Source: Actinomadura syzygii
GTDB lineage: Bacteria > Actinomycetota > Actinomycetes > Streptosporangiales > Streptosporangiaceae
Length of the DNA stretch: 64,000 bases
Assembly: GCF_008085905.1 (NCBI RefSeq)
Contig: NZ_VSFF01000019.1
Coordinates: forward strand, 1-64,000
Reading direction: 5' to 3'
Shown here piece by piece: positions 42,055 to 50,423 of the stretch. The translations under genes and the position numbers were made by a program. The first letter of the stretch is position 1, and the number at the start of each line of letters is the position of its first letter. Below the pieces are notes generated by a model, which saw nothing but the letters and a program-made list of their open reading frames with translations, was not told where the DNA came from and ran no database searches.

Positions 42055-42434
42055 CGCTGAGACCTCGCCTTATCGCCGCTCTGTCCACGCCTTGCGATCC
42101 GGCCCGCCGCCGCGGGCGGCCGTCGCGTCCCCCGCGACCAGCAGGGCCCCCGACAAAAGTAGTCGGTGCCGCCGTTCTCGGACGTGTGGATGGGAATCTG
42201 GCACACCGCAGTCGGAGGTCGCACCGAATCACGACATCTCGGTACGGGTCAAGACCGGCCGCGCTGGTTTACCTGACGTCCCGTGATGCTGCTCACATCT
42301 TGCCCCCCGTCCGTCCCGGCCGTCCCGCAACCCGCCGCGGAGCGCCGGGGACGAGCCCGGACCGGGGCCGTCAGCGGCTAGGCTCGGAGCGGTTTACCGG
42401 CGCATACCAGACGCATCCAGAGAAGACGGAGTCC
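42055..42434. other. divergent intergenic region upstream of murT
   Basis: 380 bp between the zinc-ribbon gene and murT. It contains a small hairpin at 42102-42117 (6-bp stem), another at 42150-42166, and a TAGGCT -10-like box at 42379-42384 that could start murT transcription ~45 nt before its ATG. No gene seen. Confidence 0.5.
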
Positions 42435-43685
42435 ATGAGCGATCTTCCGCTGCGTTCGCAGCTGGCCGTCGCGCTCGGTCGTACGGCCGCCAAGATGTCC
42501 CGCATGGCGGGCCGCGGGGACGGCTCGGTGATCGGCGGAAAGGTCGGCCTCCGCCTCGACCCCGAGCTGCTGACCAGGCTCGCGAAGGACCGCAAGCTCG
42601 TCCTCGTCAGCGCCACCAACGGCAAGACGACGACGACCCGGCTGATCACCTCGGCGATGACGCCGCTCGGGGAGGTCGCCACCAACGCGTTCGGCGCGAA
42701 CATGCCGACCGGCCACGTGTCCGCGCTCGCGTCCGCGCCGACGGCCCGGTACGGGGTTCTGGAGTGCGACGAGAAGTACGTCCCGATGGTCCTGCGGGAG
42801 ACCGGGGCGAACGTCGTCGCGCTGATGAACCTGAGCCGCGACCAGATGGACCGTGCCGCCGAGATCTGGCTGCTCGCCGGCAAGTGGCGGCGCGCGCTCG
42901 AGGCGTCGCCGCAGAGCCACGTCATCGCGAACTGCGACGACCCGCTCGTCACGTGGGGCGCGGCCACGGCGAAGAGCGTCACGTGGGTCGCGGCGGGCCA
43001 GCACTGGCGCGAGGACTCCTGGTGCTGCCCCGAGTGCGGCGGTCCCCTCGACCGGCAGGACACCGACGAGGACAGCGACTGGCGCTGCCGCCAGTGCCAC
43101 TTCTCCCGGCCCCGTCCCGACTGGGCGCTGCGCGGCGACCAGATCACCGCGCCGGACGGCCGGACGTTCCCGCTGACCGGGCTGTCCCTGCCGGGCCGGG
43201 CGAACCGGTCGAACGCGCTGATCGCGCTCGCGGTCGTCGCGCAGTTCGGCGTTCCGCCCGAGCAGGCGCTGCCGCTGCTGTCGCAGGTCACCTCCGTCGC
43301 CGGGCGGTACACGACGGTCGAGCACGAGGGCCGGTCGATCCGGCTGCTGCTGTCGAAGAACCCGGCGGGCTGGCTGGAGGCGTTCGACGTCCTGCAGCCC
43401 GCGCCCGGCCCGGTCGCGCTGTCGATCAACGCGCAGGGTCCGGACGGCCGCGACACGTCCTGGCTGTGGGACGTCGACTACCGCATCCTGCGCGGCCGTC
43501 CCGTCTGGGTCAGCGGCGAGCGCCGCATCGACCTCGCCGCCCGGCTGGAGGCCGCCGAGGTCTCCTTCACCGTCGTGGACGACATCGACCAGGCGGTCAT
43601 GGCCGTCCCGCCGGGCCACCTGGACGTGATCGCCAACTACACCGCCTTCCAGTCCATCCGAACGAGGTACGGCCGTGTCGTCTGA
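42435..43685 (+). CDS. murT: lipid II isoglutaminyl synthase, MurT subunit (416 aa)
   Basis: Mur-ligase-like subunit that activates the alpha-carboxylate of D-Glu in lipid II for amidation. The ATP loop is SATNGKTTTTR; LECDEKYVPMVL and MNLSRDQMDR are conserved. An inserted zinc ribbon (CCPECGG and CRQCH, ~197-225) is typical of MurT. A C-terminal DUF1727 domain follows (SKNPAGWLEAFDVL, ALSINAQGPDGRDTSWLWDVDY). Full length. The gatD start lies 11 nt inside its 3' end, so the two subunits are coupled in translation. Acts at the cytosolic face on peptidoglycan precursor. Confidence 0.96.
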   Translation: MSDLPLRSQLAVALGRTAAKMSRMAGRGDGSVIGGKVGLRLDPELLTRLAKDRKLVLVSATNGKTTTTRLITSAMTPLGEVATNAFGANMPTGHVSALASAPTARYGVLECDEKYVPMVLRETGANVVALMNLSRDQMDRAAEIWLLAGKWRRALEASPQSHVIANCDDPLVTWGAATAKSVTWVAAGQHWREDSWCCPECGGPLDRQDTDEDSDWRCRQCHFSRPRPDWALRGDQITAPDGRTFPLTGLSLPGRANRSNALIALAVVAQFGVPPEQALPLLSQVTSVAGRYTTVEHEGRSIRLLLSKNPAGWLEAFDVLQPAPGPVALSINAQGPDGRDTSWLWDVDYRILRGRPVWVSGERRIDLAARLEAAEVSFTVVDDIDQAVMAVPPGHLDVIANYTAFQSIRTRYGRVV

Positions 43686-44385
43686 CCGCATCAAAATCGT
43701 CTGGATCTACCCGGACCTGCTCAGCACCTACGGCGACCAGGGCAACACGATCGTCCTGGAGCGGCGGGCGGCGCTGCGCGGCATCCCGACCGAGACCGTG
43801 CACCTGCGGTCGGACGAGCCCGTCCCCGCCGACGGCGACATCTACCTGCTCGGCGGCGGCGAGGACCGGCCGCAGATCCTCGCGGCGCAGCGGCTGCGCG
43901 GCGACGGCGGGCTGGCGCGGGCCGTCCAGTCGGGCGCGGTCGTGTTCGCGGTGTGCGCCGGGTACCAGCTCCTCGGCCACGAGTTCGGCGGCGAGGAGGG
44001 CCAGCCGGTCGCGGGCCTCGGGCTGCTCGACATCCGGTCCACGCGCGGCGAGCAGCGCGCGGTCGGCGAGATCGTCGGGGACGTCGCGGGCGAGCTGAAC
44101 GTGCCGCGCATCACCGGCTTCGAGAACCACCAGGGCGTCACCCACCTGGGGCAGAACGCGCGTCCGTTCGCGAAGGTCGTGCACGGCATCGGCAACGGCG
44201 ACGGGTTCGAGGGCGCCTACAACGGGCGCGTGCTCGGCACGTACATGCACGGCCCGGCGCTGGTCCGCAACCCCGGCCTCGCCGACCTGCTGCTCCGCTG
44301 GGCGGTCGGCGCCGAGCTCCAGCCGCTGGACGACTCCTGGGCGGGCCGCCTGCGCGACGAGCGCCTCAAGGCCGTCGTCGGCTGA
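43675..44385 (+). CDS. gatD: lipid II isoglutaminyl synthase, glutamine amidotransferase subunit GatD (236 aa)
   Basis: Class I-like glutaminase that supplies ammonia to MurT. The nucleophile is C94 in FAVCAGYQLLG; the catalytic histidine is H192 in GTYMHGP; the oxyanion region is LLGGGED. These match the known GatD layout (C94 and H189 in Staphylococcus). GTG 43675 overlaps the murT end by 11 nt, and the N-terminus begins directly with the IKIVWIYPDLL strand. Together the genes amidate lipid II glutamate, which affects cross-linking. Confidence 0.96.
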   Translation: MSSDRIKIVWIYPDLLSTYGDQGNTIVLERRAALRGIPTETVHLRSDEPVPADGDIYLLGGGEDRPQILAAQRLRGDGGLARAVQSGAVVFAVCAGYQLLGHEFGGEEGQPVAGLGLLDIRSTRGEQRAVGEIVGDVAGELNVPRITGFENHQGVTHLGQNARPFAKVVHGIGNGDGFEGAYNGRVLGTYMHGPALVRNPGLADLLLRWAVGAELQPLDDSWAGRLRDERLKAVVG

Positions 44386-44660
44386 CCCGCCGGCTGACCC
44401 GCAGGCCGGCCGCCGGGGCCCGCGCGTCCCGGCGGGCGGCCGACGGCGCGGGCGTGCATTGTGCAGCGCGTGCCGCGCTCGGCCATTCCGGTCCGGCCCG
44501 CCACAGGGCCTGGTACGGGCCATTGGCGATCATCCGGAAACCCGGACCGCGCGCCCGGCGCTGAAACCGTCGCGGCCCAGCGGCCCCGACCTCCAAATTC
44601 GGCTGCCGGAATTCAGAAGTCATTGGGCACGGATCTCGCTCTTCCTGCGAAAATGTACGG

Positions 44661-45743
44661 GTGAACGATTTCGACTTCTACGCCTCGGTCGTCGCGACCG
44701 GAACCGTCCTCGGCCTGGACGAGACCTGGGACACGGGCGACCTCGCAGTTCGTCTTGGTTATGACCGCGACGAGGGCGAGGCCCAGAAGGCGTATCCCGT
44801 TCGCCATCTGGGGCTCGTGGAGTCGTGCTGGACGGGCCTCGGCAGCGGCCGGTGGCACGGCGTCAGCCTCGCCGTCCGCGTGTTCACCCTGCATTACGGC
44901 GACGTCGTCCCGCCCACCGTCCGCGAGGCGTACGGACCGTTCCGAAGCGCGGTCCGATTCCCGGAGTTCCGCGATGAGCTGGAAAGTCGCGGCCTCGTCC
45001 TGGAGGAGCTTCCCACCCAGCCGGGCTGGCGCTGGTTCGTCCAGCCCGACTCGCAGACCGCGATCTGGGTGGACGACGGCGAGCCCGATCCCCGGATGCC
45101 CACGCAGCCCGGCGACGTGCACGGCATCCGCATGCCCGCGGCCCTGCCGGTGAAGCCGCGGAGCGGCGCGCTGCAGGACGCCACCGCAGCGGTGAGCCGC
45201 ATGTCCCCGGAGGACCGCGTGCGCTGGCTCGCGAAACGGCAGCCCGCCGCCGGACCCGACCGCGCCGACTGGTGGGCGGACCTGTTCGGCGCCGTGCTCG
45301 CCCGCCTGCACGGCCCGCCCGCGCAGCGCGCCGAATGGGGGCGGTTCGGCCTCTGGCTGCTGCGGCAGGCCGAGTCCGCGCAGCCGTTCCCGCCCGCGCG
45401 GGCCGCCTTAACGAAGGCCGGGCTCGTTGAGACGCTGCACGAACTCGGCCTCCGGGACGCGCTGTCCGGTGAGCTGCCGCCCGCGGAGGACGTCGTCCGC
45501 GACTGCCTGGCCGCGATGCCGATGAGCCGCGCCGACGCGGTCCCGCCGCGGTTCGCGTCGCCCGACCCGTCCTATGTCCGGCGCTGGCGGGAAATGAAGA
45601 ACATGGTCGACGCGGCCCTCCCGCATCTGCCCCGCACCATCGCCCCCGACCTCGCGAGCGAGCTTCGCGACTGGGCCGACCTGCGCGCGACGCCGCTTCC
45701 CCTGCCCGGCCGCGGCCCTTCCTGGAACCGCGGTTCCTCATAG
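44661..45743 (+). CDS. hypothetical protein (360 aa)
   Basis: I do not recognise this family. It is soluble, acidic and rich in Trp and Pro, with no signal or TM. The N-terminal ~75 residues (FYASVVATGTVLGLDETW, LAVRLGYD, YPVRHLGLVESCW) look like a small alpha/beta domain of the kind seen in immunity-type proteins (SMI1/KNR4-like is only a guess). The C-terminal ~190 residues are helical (RWREMKNMVDAALPHL). GTG 44661 is the first start in frame after a 275-bp gap without other features. It ends 35 bp before the aminotransferase gene. Confidence 0.65.
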   Translation: MNDFDFYASVVATGTVLGLDETWDTGDLAVRLGYDRDEGEAQKAYPVRHLGLVESCWTGLGSGRWHGVSLAVRVFTLHYGDVVPPTVREAYGPFRSAVRFPEFRDELESRGLVLEELPTQPGWRWFVQPDSQTAIWVDDGEPDPRMPTQPGDVHGIRMPAALPVKPRSGALQDATAAVSRMSPEDRVRWLAKRQPAAGPDRADWWADLFGAVLARLHGPPAQRAEWGRFGLWLLRQAESAQPFPPARAALTKAGLVETLHELGLRDALSGELPPAEDVVRDCLAAMPMSRADAVPPRFASPDPSYVRRWREMKNMVDAALPHLPRTIAPDLASELRDWADLRATPLPLPGRGPSWNRGSS

Positions 45744-45746
45744 AAT
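45741..45746 (+). promoter_or_regulatory. TAGAAT -10 box for the class IV aminotransferase gene
   Basis: TAGAAT overlaps the TAG stop of the preceding gene. A transcript starting about 7 nt later would have a ~26-nt leader with a GAGG ribosome site before ATG 45779. No clear -35 is seen. Suggests the gene can be transcribed on its own. Confidence 0.4.
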
Positions 45747-45778
45747 TCAGCACCCTTCCCCCGAGCCCGAGGACGAAG

Positions 45779-46522
45779 ATGCGCATCGAGGTGGACGGAC
45801 GTCCGGCGACGGCGGAGACGCTCGCGCACCCGGCGCTCGTCAACTACGGCCATTTCACCGCCATGCAGGTGCGGTCCGGCCGCGTCCGGGGCCTGCTCGC
45901 CCATCTGGAACGGCTCGACGCCGCGACCCGCGAACTGTTCGGGACGTCCCTCGACCCCGCCCGCGTCCGGGAACTGATCCGGCACGCCGTGGGCGACGCG
46001 GACGCCTCCGTCCGGGTGAGCGTCCACCGGCCGGACTCGGAACCCGTGGTCCAGGTGGTCGTGCGGCCGCCGGGCGAGGCGCCGTCGAAACCGCAGAGCC
46101 TGCTGCCGGTCGTCTACGAGCGGCCCGTCCCGCATATCAAGCACGTCGGCACGTTCGGCCAGATCCATTTCGGGCTCCAGGCGGAACAGGCCGGTTTCGA
46201 CGAGGCGCTGCTCGTCCTGTCGGACGGCCGCGTCGCCGAAGGCGGCATCACCAACATCGGCTTCTTCCGCGACGGCCGCATCATCTGGCCGGACGCCCCC
46301 ATGCTGCGCGGCATCACCATGCGACTTCTGGACGAGATACTCCGCCCCTACCGCGCCGTGATCCGAGTCGACGACCTGCCTTCATTCGACGGCGCGTTCG
46401 TCACCAACTCGCTCGGCATCGCGCCCGTGAGCCGGATAGGCGACGTGAAATACCCGGCGCGCGACGATTGGATGGTCCCCGTCCACGAGGCGTACTCGTC
46501 CGTTCCCTGGGACCACGTCTAG
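45779..46522 (+). CDS. PLP-dependent class IV aminotransferase-like protein (247 aa)
   Basis: Fold type IV family (branched-chain aminotransferase/aminodeoxychorismate lyase). K121 in HIKHVGTFG is the candidate PLP lysine. The family pattern continues with QAEQAGFDEALLVLSDGRVAEGGITNIGFF (shown in two parts in the protein, glutamate and asparagine conserved) and PMLRGITMRLLDE. At 247 aa it is shorter than usual (~270-300), lacking part of the N-terminal domain. Substrate unknown. It has GAGG before the ATG and converges with a small conserved gene 4 bp away. Confidence 0.83.
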   Translation: MRIEVDGRPATAETLAHPALVNYGHFTAMQVRSGRVRGLLAHLERLDAATRELFGTSLDPARVRELIRHAVGDADASVRVSVHRPDSEPVVQVVVRPPGEAPSKPQSLLPVVYERPVPHIKHVGTFGQIHFGLQAEQAGFDEALLVLSDGRVAEGGITNIGFFRDGRIIWPDAPMLRGITMRLLDEILRPYRAVIRVDDLPSFDGAFVTNSLGIAPVSRIGDVKYPARDDWMVPVHEAYSSVPWDHV

Positions 46523-46526
46523 CCGG

Positions 46527-46817
46527 TCACCCCAGGGCGGCGAGCCCCTTTTCCAGGTCCTCCCTGTTCATCACCGGCTGGATCTCGATCTTCGCGCCGA
46601 ATTCCTGGAAGAGCGGCTCGGCGATGCTCGGCAGCGCCGAGGAGTCCTGCATGTCGAACACGAGCGTGCAGGAGCGCCCGCCGTCGCTCGGCCCGAAATA
46701 GGCGGCCTCCGGATCGAGCTTCTCCATCAGCGACCCCATGACCTCGGGAAGCCTGCCGGTCTTGATCGCGTCGTTGGCGATCCTGGTGTCCATCTCCGCT
46801 CTGAGCATGACTCTCAT
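46527..46817 (-). CDS. small conserved actinobacterial protein (96 aa)
   Basis: Small alpha/beta protein starting MRVMLRAEMDTRIANDAI, with EAAYFGPSDGGRSCTLVFDM and a helical end PVMNREDLEKGL. It resembles ferredoxin-fold (dimeric alpha-beta barrel/GYD-like) proteins that are common and uncharacterised in actinomycetes. ATG 46817 is chosen because conservation-like sequence starts there and a GGGGGG run lies just upstream; a longer frame to 46952 looks non-coding. No partner is obvious; the epimerase gene starts divergently with two palindromes between. Confidence 0.75.
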   Translation of the reverse strand: MRVMLRAEMDTRIANDAIKTGRLPEVMGSLMEKLDPEAAYFGPSDGGRSCTLVFDMQDSSALPSIAEPLFQEFGAKIEIQPVMNREDLEKGLAALG

Positions 46818-46965
46818 CGCGACGCCCCCCACCGCACCGGGACCGGTGCGGCCGGGCCCGCACTCGCCGAATCCCGGTGCTCCCCGTGTGATACTCACCC
46901 ACTGACCTGGACAAACCCACCCACTCTTGGGCAAAACCAACAATCTACGCACGTCGCTCCCCGGG

Positions 46966-47013
46966 TGAGACTTGTCTCAGTGTTTGAACGTGTTCAAGTT
47001 CGAGGGTTAGGGT
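46966..47013 (+). promoter_or_regulatory. promoter with two adjacent palindromic operators before the epimerase gene
   Basis: TGAGAC-TT-GTCTCA (46966-46979) and TTGAAC-GT-GTTCAA (46984-46997) are perfect 6-bp-arm inverted repeats, 4 bp apart. The second covers a -35 box TTGAAC (46984-46989), and TAGGGT at 47008-47013 lies 18 nt further as -10. A start near 47020 gives a ~20-nt leader with GGGAGG at 47028-47033. GAACGTGTTC resembles TetR-family (KstR-type) operator cores. Strong candidate for repressor control. Confidence 0.7.
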
Positions 47014-47040
47014 CGGTCCTGGAAGGTGGGAGGTGGCTTG

Positions 47041-48009
47041 GTGAAGGTTGTGATTCCGGGCGGGACCGGGCAGGTCGGGACGGTTCTCAGGCGGGCGCTT
47101 GGCGGTGCGGGGCATGAGGTCGTGGTGTTGACCAGGAACCCGCGGGGCGATCGTGAGGTTCGCTGGGACGGTGAGACCTTAGGGCCCTGGGCGGACGAGG
47201 TGATCGACGGCAGTGACGTGGTCGTCAACCTGGCCGGGCGCAGTGTCAGCTGCCGTTATACCCCGGCCAATCTGCAAGAGATGATGGATTCGCGGGTGCG
47301 CTCCGCGGAGGTCGTGGGGGAGGCGATCGCGGGGGCGAAGCGGCCGCCCCGCGTGTGGTTGCAGATGAGTACCGCGACCATTTACGCGCATCGTTACGAC
47401 GCGCCGAACGACGAGGTGACCGGCGTGATCGGCGGGGACGAGGAAGGCGTGCCGCGCTACTGGGCCTACAGCGTCGAAATCGCCAAGGCGTGGGAGCGGG
47501 CGCAGGAGAAGGCCGAGACGCCGTCCACGCGGAAGGTCGCCTTGCGCTCCGCGATGGTGATGAGTCCTGATCGCGGTGGGGTCTTCGATGTACTGCTGTG
47601 GCTCGCGCGGCTCGGGCTTGGCGGGCCGGTCGCGGGCGGTGGGCAGTATGTGTCCTGGATTCACGACCGCGACTTCGTTCGGGCGGTGGAGTTTCTTGCT
47701 GAGCGGGACGATCTCGAAGGGCCGGTGAACCTGGCCGCGCCGGGGCCGTTGCCACAGCGGGCGTTCATGCGTGCGTTGCGTGCCGCCTGGGGCGTTCCGG
47801 TGGGCCTGCCTGCGACGAAATGGATGGCGGAGCTTGGTGCGCTTGCCATCCGGTCGGACACCGAACTCCTGCTCAAGAGCCGCCGCGTCGTGCCGGGACG
47901 GCTCACCCAGGCGGGTTTCTCCTTCGAGTACTCCGAATGGTCTGAGGCCGCCGCCGACCTTGCGGGCCGCGTTAGGCACGGGAGAAGCGGGACGCCCATT
48001 CCCGCATGA
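47041..48009 (+). CDS. TIGR01777-type NAD(P)-dependent epimerase/oxidoreductase (322 aa)
   Basis: Extended-SDR protein: nucleotide loop VVIPGGTGQVG at the start, VVNLAGRSV, the family motif QMSTATIYAHRYD, a long middle and YVSWIHDRDFVRAVEFL. A DUF1731 tail (LLKSRRVVPGRLTQAGFSFEY) marks the YfcH/TIGR01777 family, whose substrate is unknown. GTG 47041 is supported by GGGAGG. Its last 38 nt overlap the 3' end of the convergent WYL regulator. It is preceded by the palindromic promoter at 46966-47013. Confidence 0.88.
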   Translation: MKVVIPGGTGQVGTVLRRALGGAGHEVVVLTRNPRGDREVRWDGETLGPWADEVIDGSDVVVNLAGRSVSCRYTPANLQEMMDSRVRSAEVVGEAIAGAKRPPRVWLQMSTATIYAHRYDAPNDEVTGVIGGDEEGVPRYWAYSVEIAKAWERAQEKAETPSTRKVALRSAMVMSPDRGGVFDVLLWLARLGLGGPVAGGGQYVSWIHDRDFVRAVEFLAERDDLEGPVNLAAPGPLPQRAFMRALRAAWGVPVGLPATKWMAELGALAIRSDTELLLKSRRVVPGRLTQAGFSFEYSEWSEAAADLAGRVRHGRSGTPIPA

Positions 48010-48925
48010 AGGTCCGGAGTTCTGGGGGCTCCACCACCTGGAAGTCCTCCCGGGCGGCGCCCAGCGCCATGCTCGGCCAATCCAGGGAGTCGGACGTCAT
48101 CCGCACCCGGCAGTGCCCGGCGTCGATCTCCTCGATCGTGCACCATCGTCCGATACGCCTGCGCACGGTTTCGGCAGGGGCGCTCACCAGCGCTTCAACC
48201 TGGTAGGAGCGGGCCCGTTCGTCGACGGCGGCGCGGACGAATTCCGCCGCGTCCGCCGCGGGCAGCTCGCGCGGACGGAACCGCGCCCCGGTCACGTCCA
48301 GCCCGGAAAGCCGGTCGACCCGGAAATTGCGCCAGTCGTGCCGGGTGAGGTCGTACGCCACCAGGTACCAGCGGCGGCCGAGCCGGACGAGCCGGTACGG
48401 CTCGGCCTCGCGCTCCGTCCGCTCGCCGCCCGCGGAGGTGTAGCCGAAGCGGAGCCGCTCGGCGTCCCGGCAGGCCAGCGCGATGACGGTGAGGACGGAG
48501 GCGTCGACCTCCGTCCCGGACACGCCGCCGAACCCGGTCGGCACGGTCATCGCGCGCAGCGCCTCCACCTGCCGCCGCAGCCGGGCGGGCATCACCTGCA
48601 CGACCTTCGCGAGCACCCGCACCGACGACTCGGCGATGCCCTCGACCGACCCCTGCGCCGCCGCCTGGAGGCCCACGGCCAGCGCGACCGCCTCCTCGTC
48701 GTCGATCACCAGCGGCGGCAGCGCGGCGCCCGCGGCGAGCTGGTAGCCGCCGTCCACGCCGCGCTGCGCCTCGACCGGATAGCCCAGGTCGCGGAGCCGG
48801 TCGACGTCCCGCCGCAGGGTGCGGACGGACACGCCGAGCCGGTCCGCCAGCTCGGCGCCCGGCCAGTACCGGTGGGTCTGGAGCAGGGAGAGCAGGCGCA
48901 GGGTCCGTGAGCTGGTGTTCGCCAT
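47972..48925 (-). CDS. WYL-domain transcriptional regulator (317 aa)
   Basis: N-terminal DeoR-type winged helix (TLRLLSLLQTHRYWPGAELADRL, VSVRTLRRDVDRL; residues 5-60), then a WYL domain (~140-210, YRLVRLGRRWYLVAYD) and a C-terminal WCX extension. Such proteins sense a ligand through the WYL barrel and often control a divergent neighbour. Here that is the DinB-family gene, with starts 109 bp apart and an inverted CTTCC-N14-GGAAG at 48936-48959. Its 3' end overlaps the epimerase gene by 38 nt. Confidence 0.93.
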   Translation of the reverse strand: MANTSSRTLRLLSLLQTHRYWPGAELADRLGVSVRTLRRDVDRLRDLGYPVEAQRGVDGGYQLAAGAALPPLVIDDEEAVALAVGLQAAAQGSVEGIAESSVRVLAKVVQVMPARLRRQVEALRAMTVPTGFGGVSGTEVDASVLTVIALACRDAERLRFGYTSAGGERTEREAEPYRLVRLGRRWYLVAYDLTRHDWRNFRVDRLSGLDVTGARFRPRELPAADAAEFVRAAVDERARSYQVEALVSAPAETVRRRIGRWCTIEEIDAGHCRVRMTSDSLDWPSMALGAAREDFQVVEPPELRTFMREWASRFSRA

Positions 48926-48997
48926 GTGTCCGATTCTTCCCGCTATTCAGGTCAGGAAGTGGCCGCTATCGCTCCTAGCGTGGTGTCCGTCAGCGAG

Positions 48998-49021
48998 AAG
49001 CGACCAAGCGACCAAGCGACC
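48998..49021 (+). repeat. three tandem copies of AAGCGACC in the dinB-like leader
   Basis: Perfect 8-bp unit three times, between a TAGCGT -10-like box (48976-48981) and the start at 49034, so it would lie in the 5' leader or at the transcription start. Could change translation or regulator binding by slippage. Confidence 0.9.
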
Positions 49022-49033
49022 GAAGGTGGAGAC

Positions 49034-49573
49034 GTGACGATGACGACCGACGAGCAGCAGGCGGCCCCGGCCGGAGAGCACGCCGACCTGCTGGCGATGC
49101 TGGCCAAGCACCGGCACTTCCTGCGGTTCACGACCCGCGACCTCACCGACGAGCAGGCGGGCCTGCGGACGACGGCGAGCGAACTGTGCCTCGGCGGGCT
49201 CATCAAGCACGTCACGTCGTGCGAGCGCGGATGGGTGGAGTTCATCCAGGAGGGCGCGTCCGCGATGCCCGACTTCACGCAGATGACCGAGGAGGACTTC
49301 CAGCGCCGCGCGGACGAGTTCCGCATGCTGCCCGGCGAGACCCTGGCCGAGGTCCTCGACGCCTACGCCGAGGTCGCCCGCCGGACGGACGAACTGGTCG
49401 CCGCCCTCCCCGACCTGGACGAGCTCAAGGAACTGCCCAAGGCCCCCTGGAACACCGAGACGCACTGGTCGGTCCGCCGCGTCCTGATCCACATCGTCGC
49501 GGAGACGGCCCAGCACTCCGGGCACGCCGACATCATCCGGGAGTCCCTGGACGGCGCGAAGAGCATGGGCTGA
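49034..49573 (+). CDS. DinB/DUF664-family protein (179 aa)
   Basis: Four-helix-bundle protein of the DinB superfamily, often thiol-dependent (mycothiol-type) metalloenzymes. The metal-ligand pattern appears as GGLIKHVTSCERGW (His), and HIVAETAQHSGHADIIRE (two His near the end). Role unknown: possible thiol transferase or detoxification. GTG 49034 has AAGG, ATG 49040 has GGAG at better spacing; both are possible. Divergent from the WYL regulator, which probably controls it. Confidence 0.9.
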   Translation: MTMTTDEQQAAPAGEHADLLAMLAKHRHFLRFTTRDLTDEQAGLRTTASELCLGGLIKHVTSCERGWVEFIQEGASAMPDFTQMTEEDFQRRADEFRMLPGETLAEVLDAYAEVARRTDELVAALPDLDELKELPKAPWNTETHWSVRRVLIHIVAETAQHSGHADIIRESLDGAKSMG

Positions 49574-49605
49574 CCGGACCGGCGCCGCCCCGCGAGAATG
49601 GGCGC

Positions 49606-50412
49606 GTGGGACAGGTGCATTCGGTGCTGGTGCGGGCCGGGGCGGAGCCGTGCGCGACGCGCGCCCGCCCGGCCGCGCCCCGGCTGCGTCCGTTCGTCGC
49701 CGGGTACGGGGCCTTCCGCATCGGGACGGCGGGTCCCGCGCCGCGCCGGGTGCTGCCGCTCAACCTGGTCACGGTGATCGTCGACCTCGCCGGGCGGGGC
49801 GCGCTGGCCTTCGGGGCGCGCGGCGCGCCGCTGGTGCACGCGGGGGCGGCGTGGGAGCGGGGCGTCACGGTCGGGTTGACGCCCGCCGGAGTCCGCGCCC
49901 TGTTCGGGACGCCGATGAGCGCGCTGACCGGCGCGGTCGTGCCGCTCGACGACCTCCTCGGCCGCGGCCGCACCGCCGAACTGGAGGACCGGTTGTTCGC
50001 CGAGCCGGGCTGGTCGGCCCGGCTCTCCGTCCTCGACGGCCTGCTCGCCGAATGGCTGAGCCCGGACGGCGAAAGCCCCGACGCTCCGGCGGCCCGAGCC
50101 TGGTGGCGAATTCACGAGGTGGCGGGACGCATGAAGGTCGGTCCATTGGCGGCGGAACTCGGCATCGGCAGGCGCCGTCTGGAGACCGGTTTCCAGCGGG
50201 AATTCGGTTTGAGCCCGAAGACGGTGGCGCGCGTCGCGCGGTTCCAGCGGGCGGCGTCGGTGCTGGGCGCGCCGTCCGGCGACTTCGGGACGGCCGCCGC
50301 CTGCGGATTCGCCGACCAGCCGCATTTCACCCGCGAAGTCCGGACGATGGCGGGCGTCACCCCCACCGAACTCCGCGCGATTCTTCAATACACCGGGCCG
50401 CTCGACGGTTAG
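49606..50412 (+). CDS. AraC-family transcriptional regulator (268 aa)
   Basis: The C-terminal double helix-turn-helix (~170-262) contains VGPLAAELGIGRRRLETGFQ and the typical FGTAAACGFADQPHFTREVR, then GVTPTEL. The N-terminal half is a DUF6597-like sensing domain (RPFVAGYGAFRIG, LPLNLVTVIVDL). GTG 49606 is the best in-frame start but has no good ribosome site. The SDR gene begins 11 bp after its stop, so the regulator and enzyme likely form one unit. The SDR or its product may be the effector target. Confidence 0.88.
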   Translation: MGQVHSVLVRAGAEPCATRARPAAPRLRPFVAGYGAFRIGTAGPAPRRVLPLNLVTVIVDLAGRGALAFGARGAPLVHAGAAWERGVTVGLTPAGVRALFGTPMSALTGAVVPLDDLLGRGRTAELEDRLFAEPGWSARLSVLDGLLAEWLSPDGESPDAPAARAWWRIHEVAGRMKVGPLAAELGIGRRRLETGFQREFGLSPKTVARVARFQRAASVLGAPSGDFGTAAACGFADQPHFTREVRTMAGVTPTELRAILQYTGPLDG

Positions 50413-50423
50413 CGTCCGGGGGC

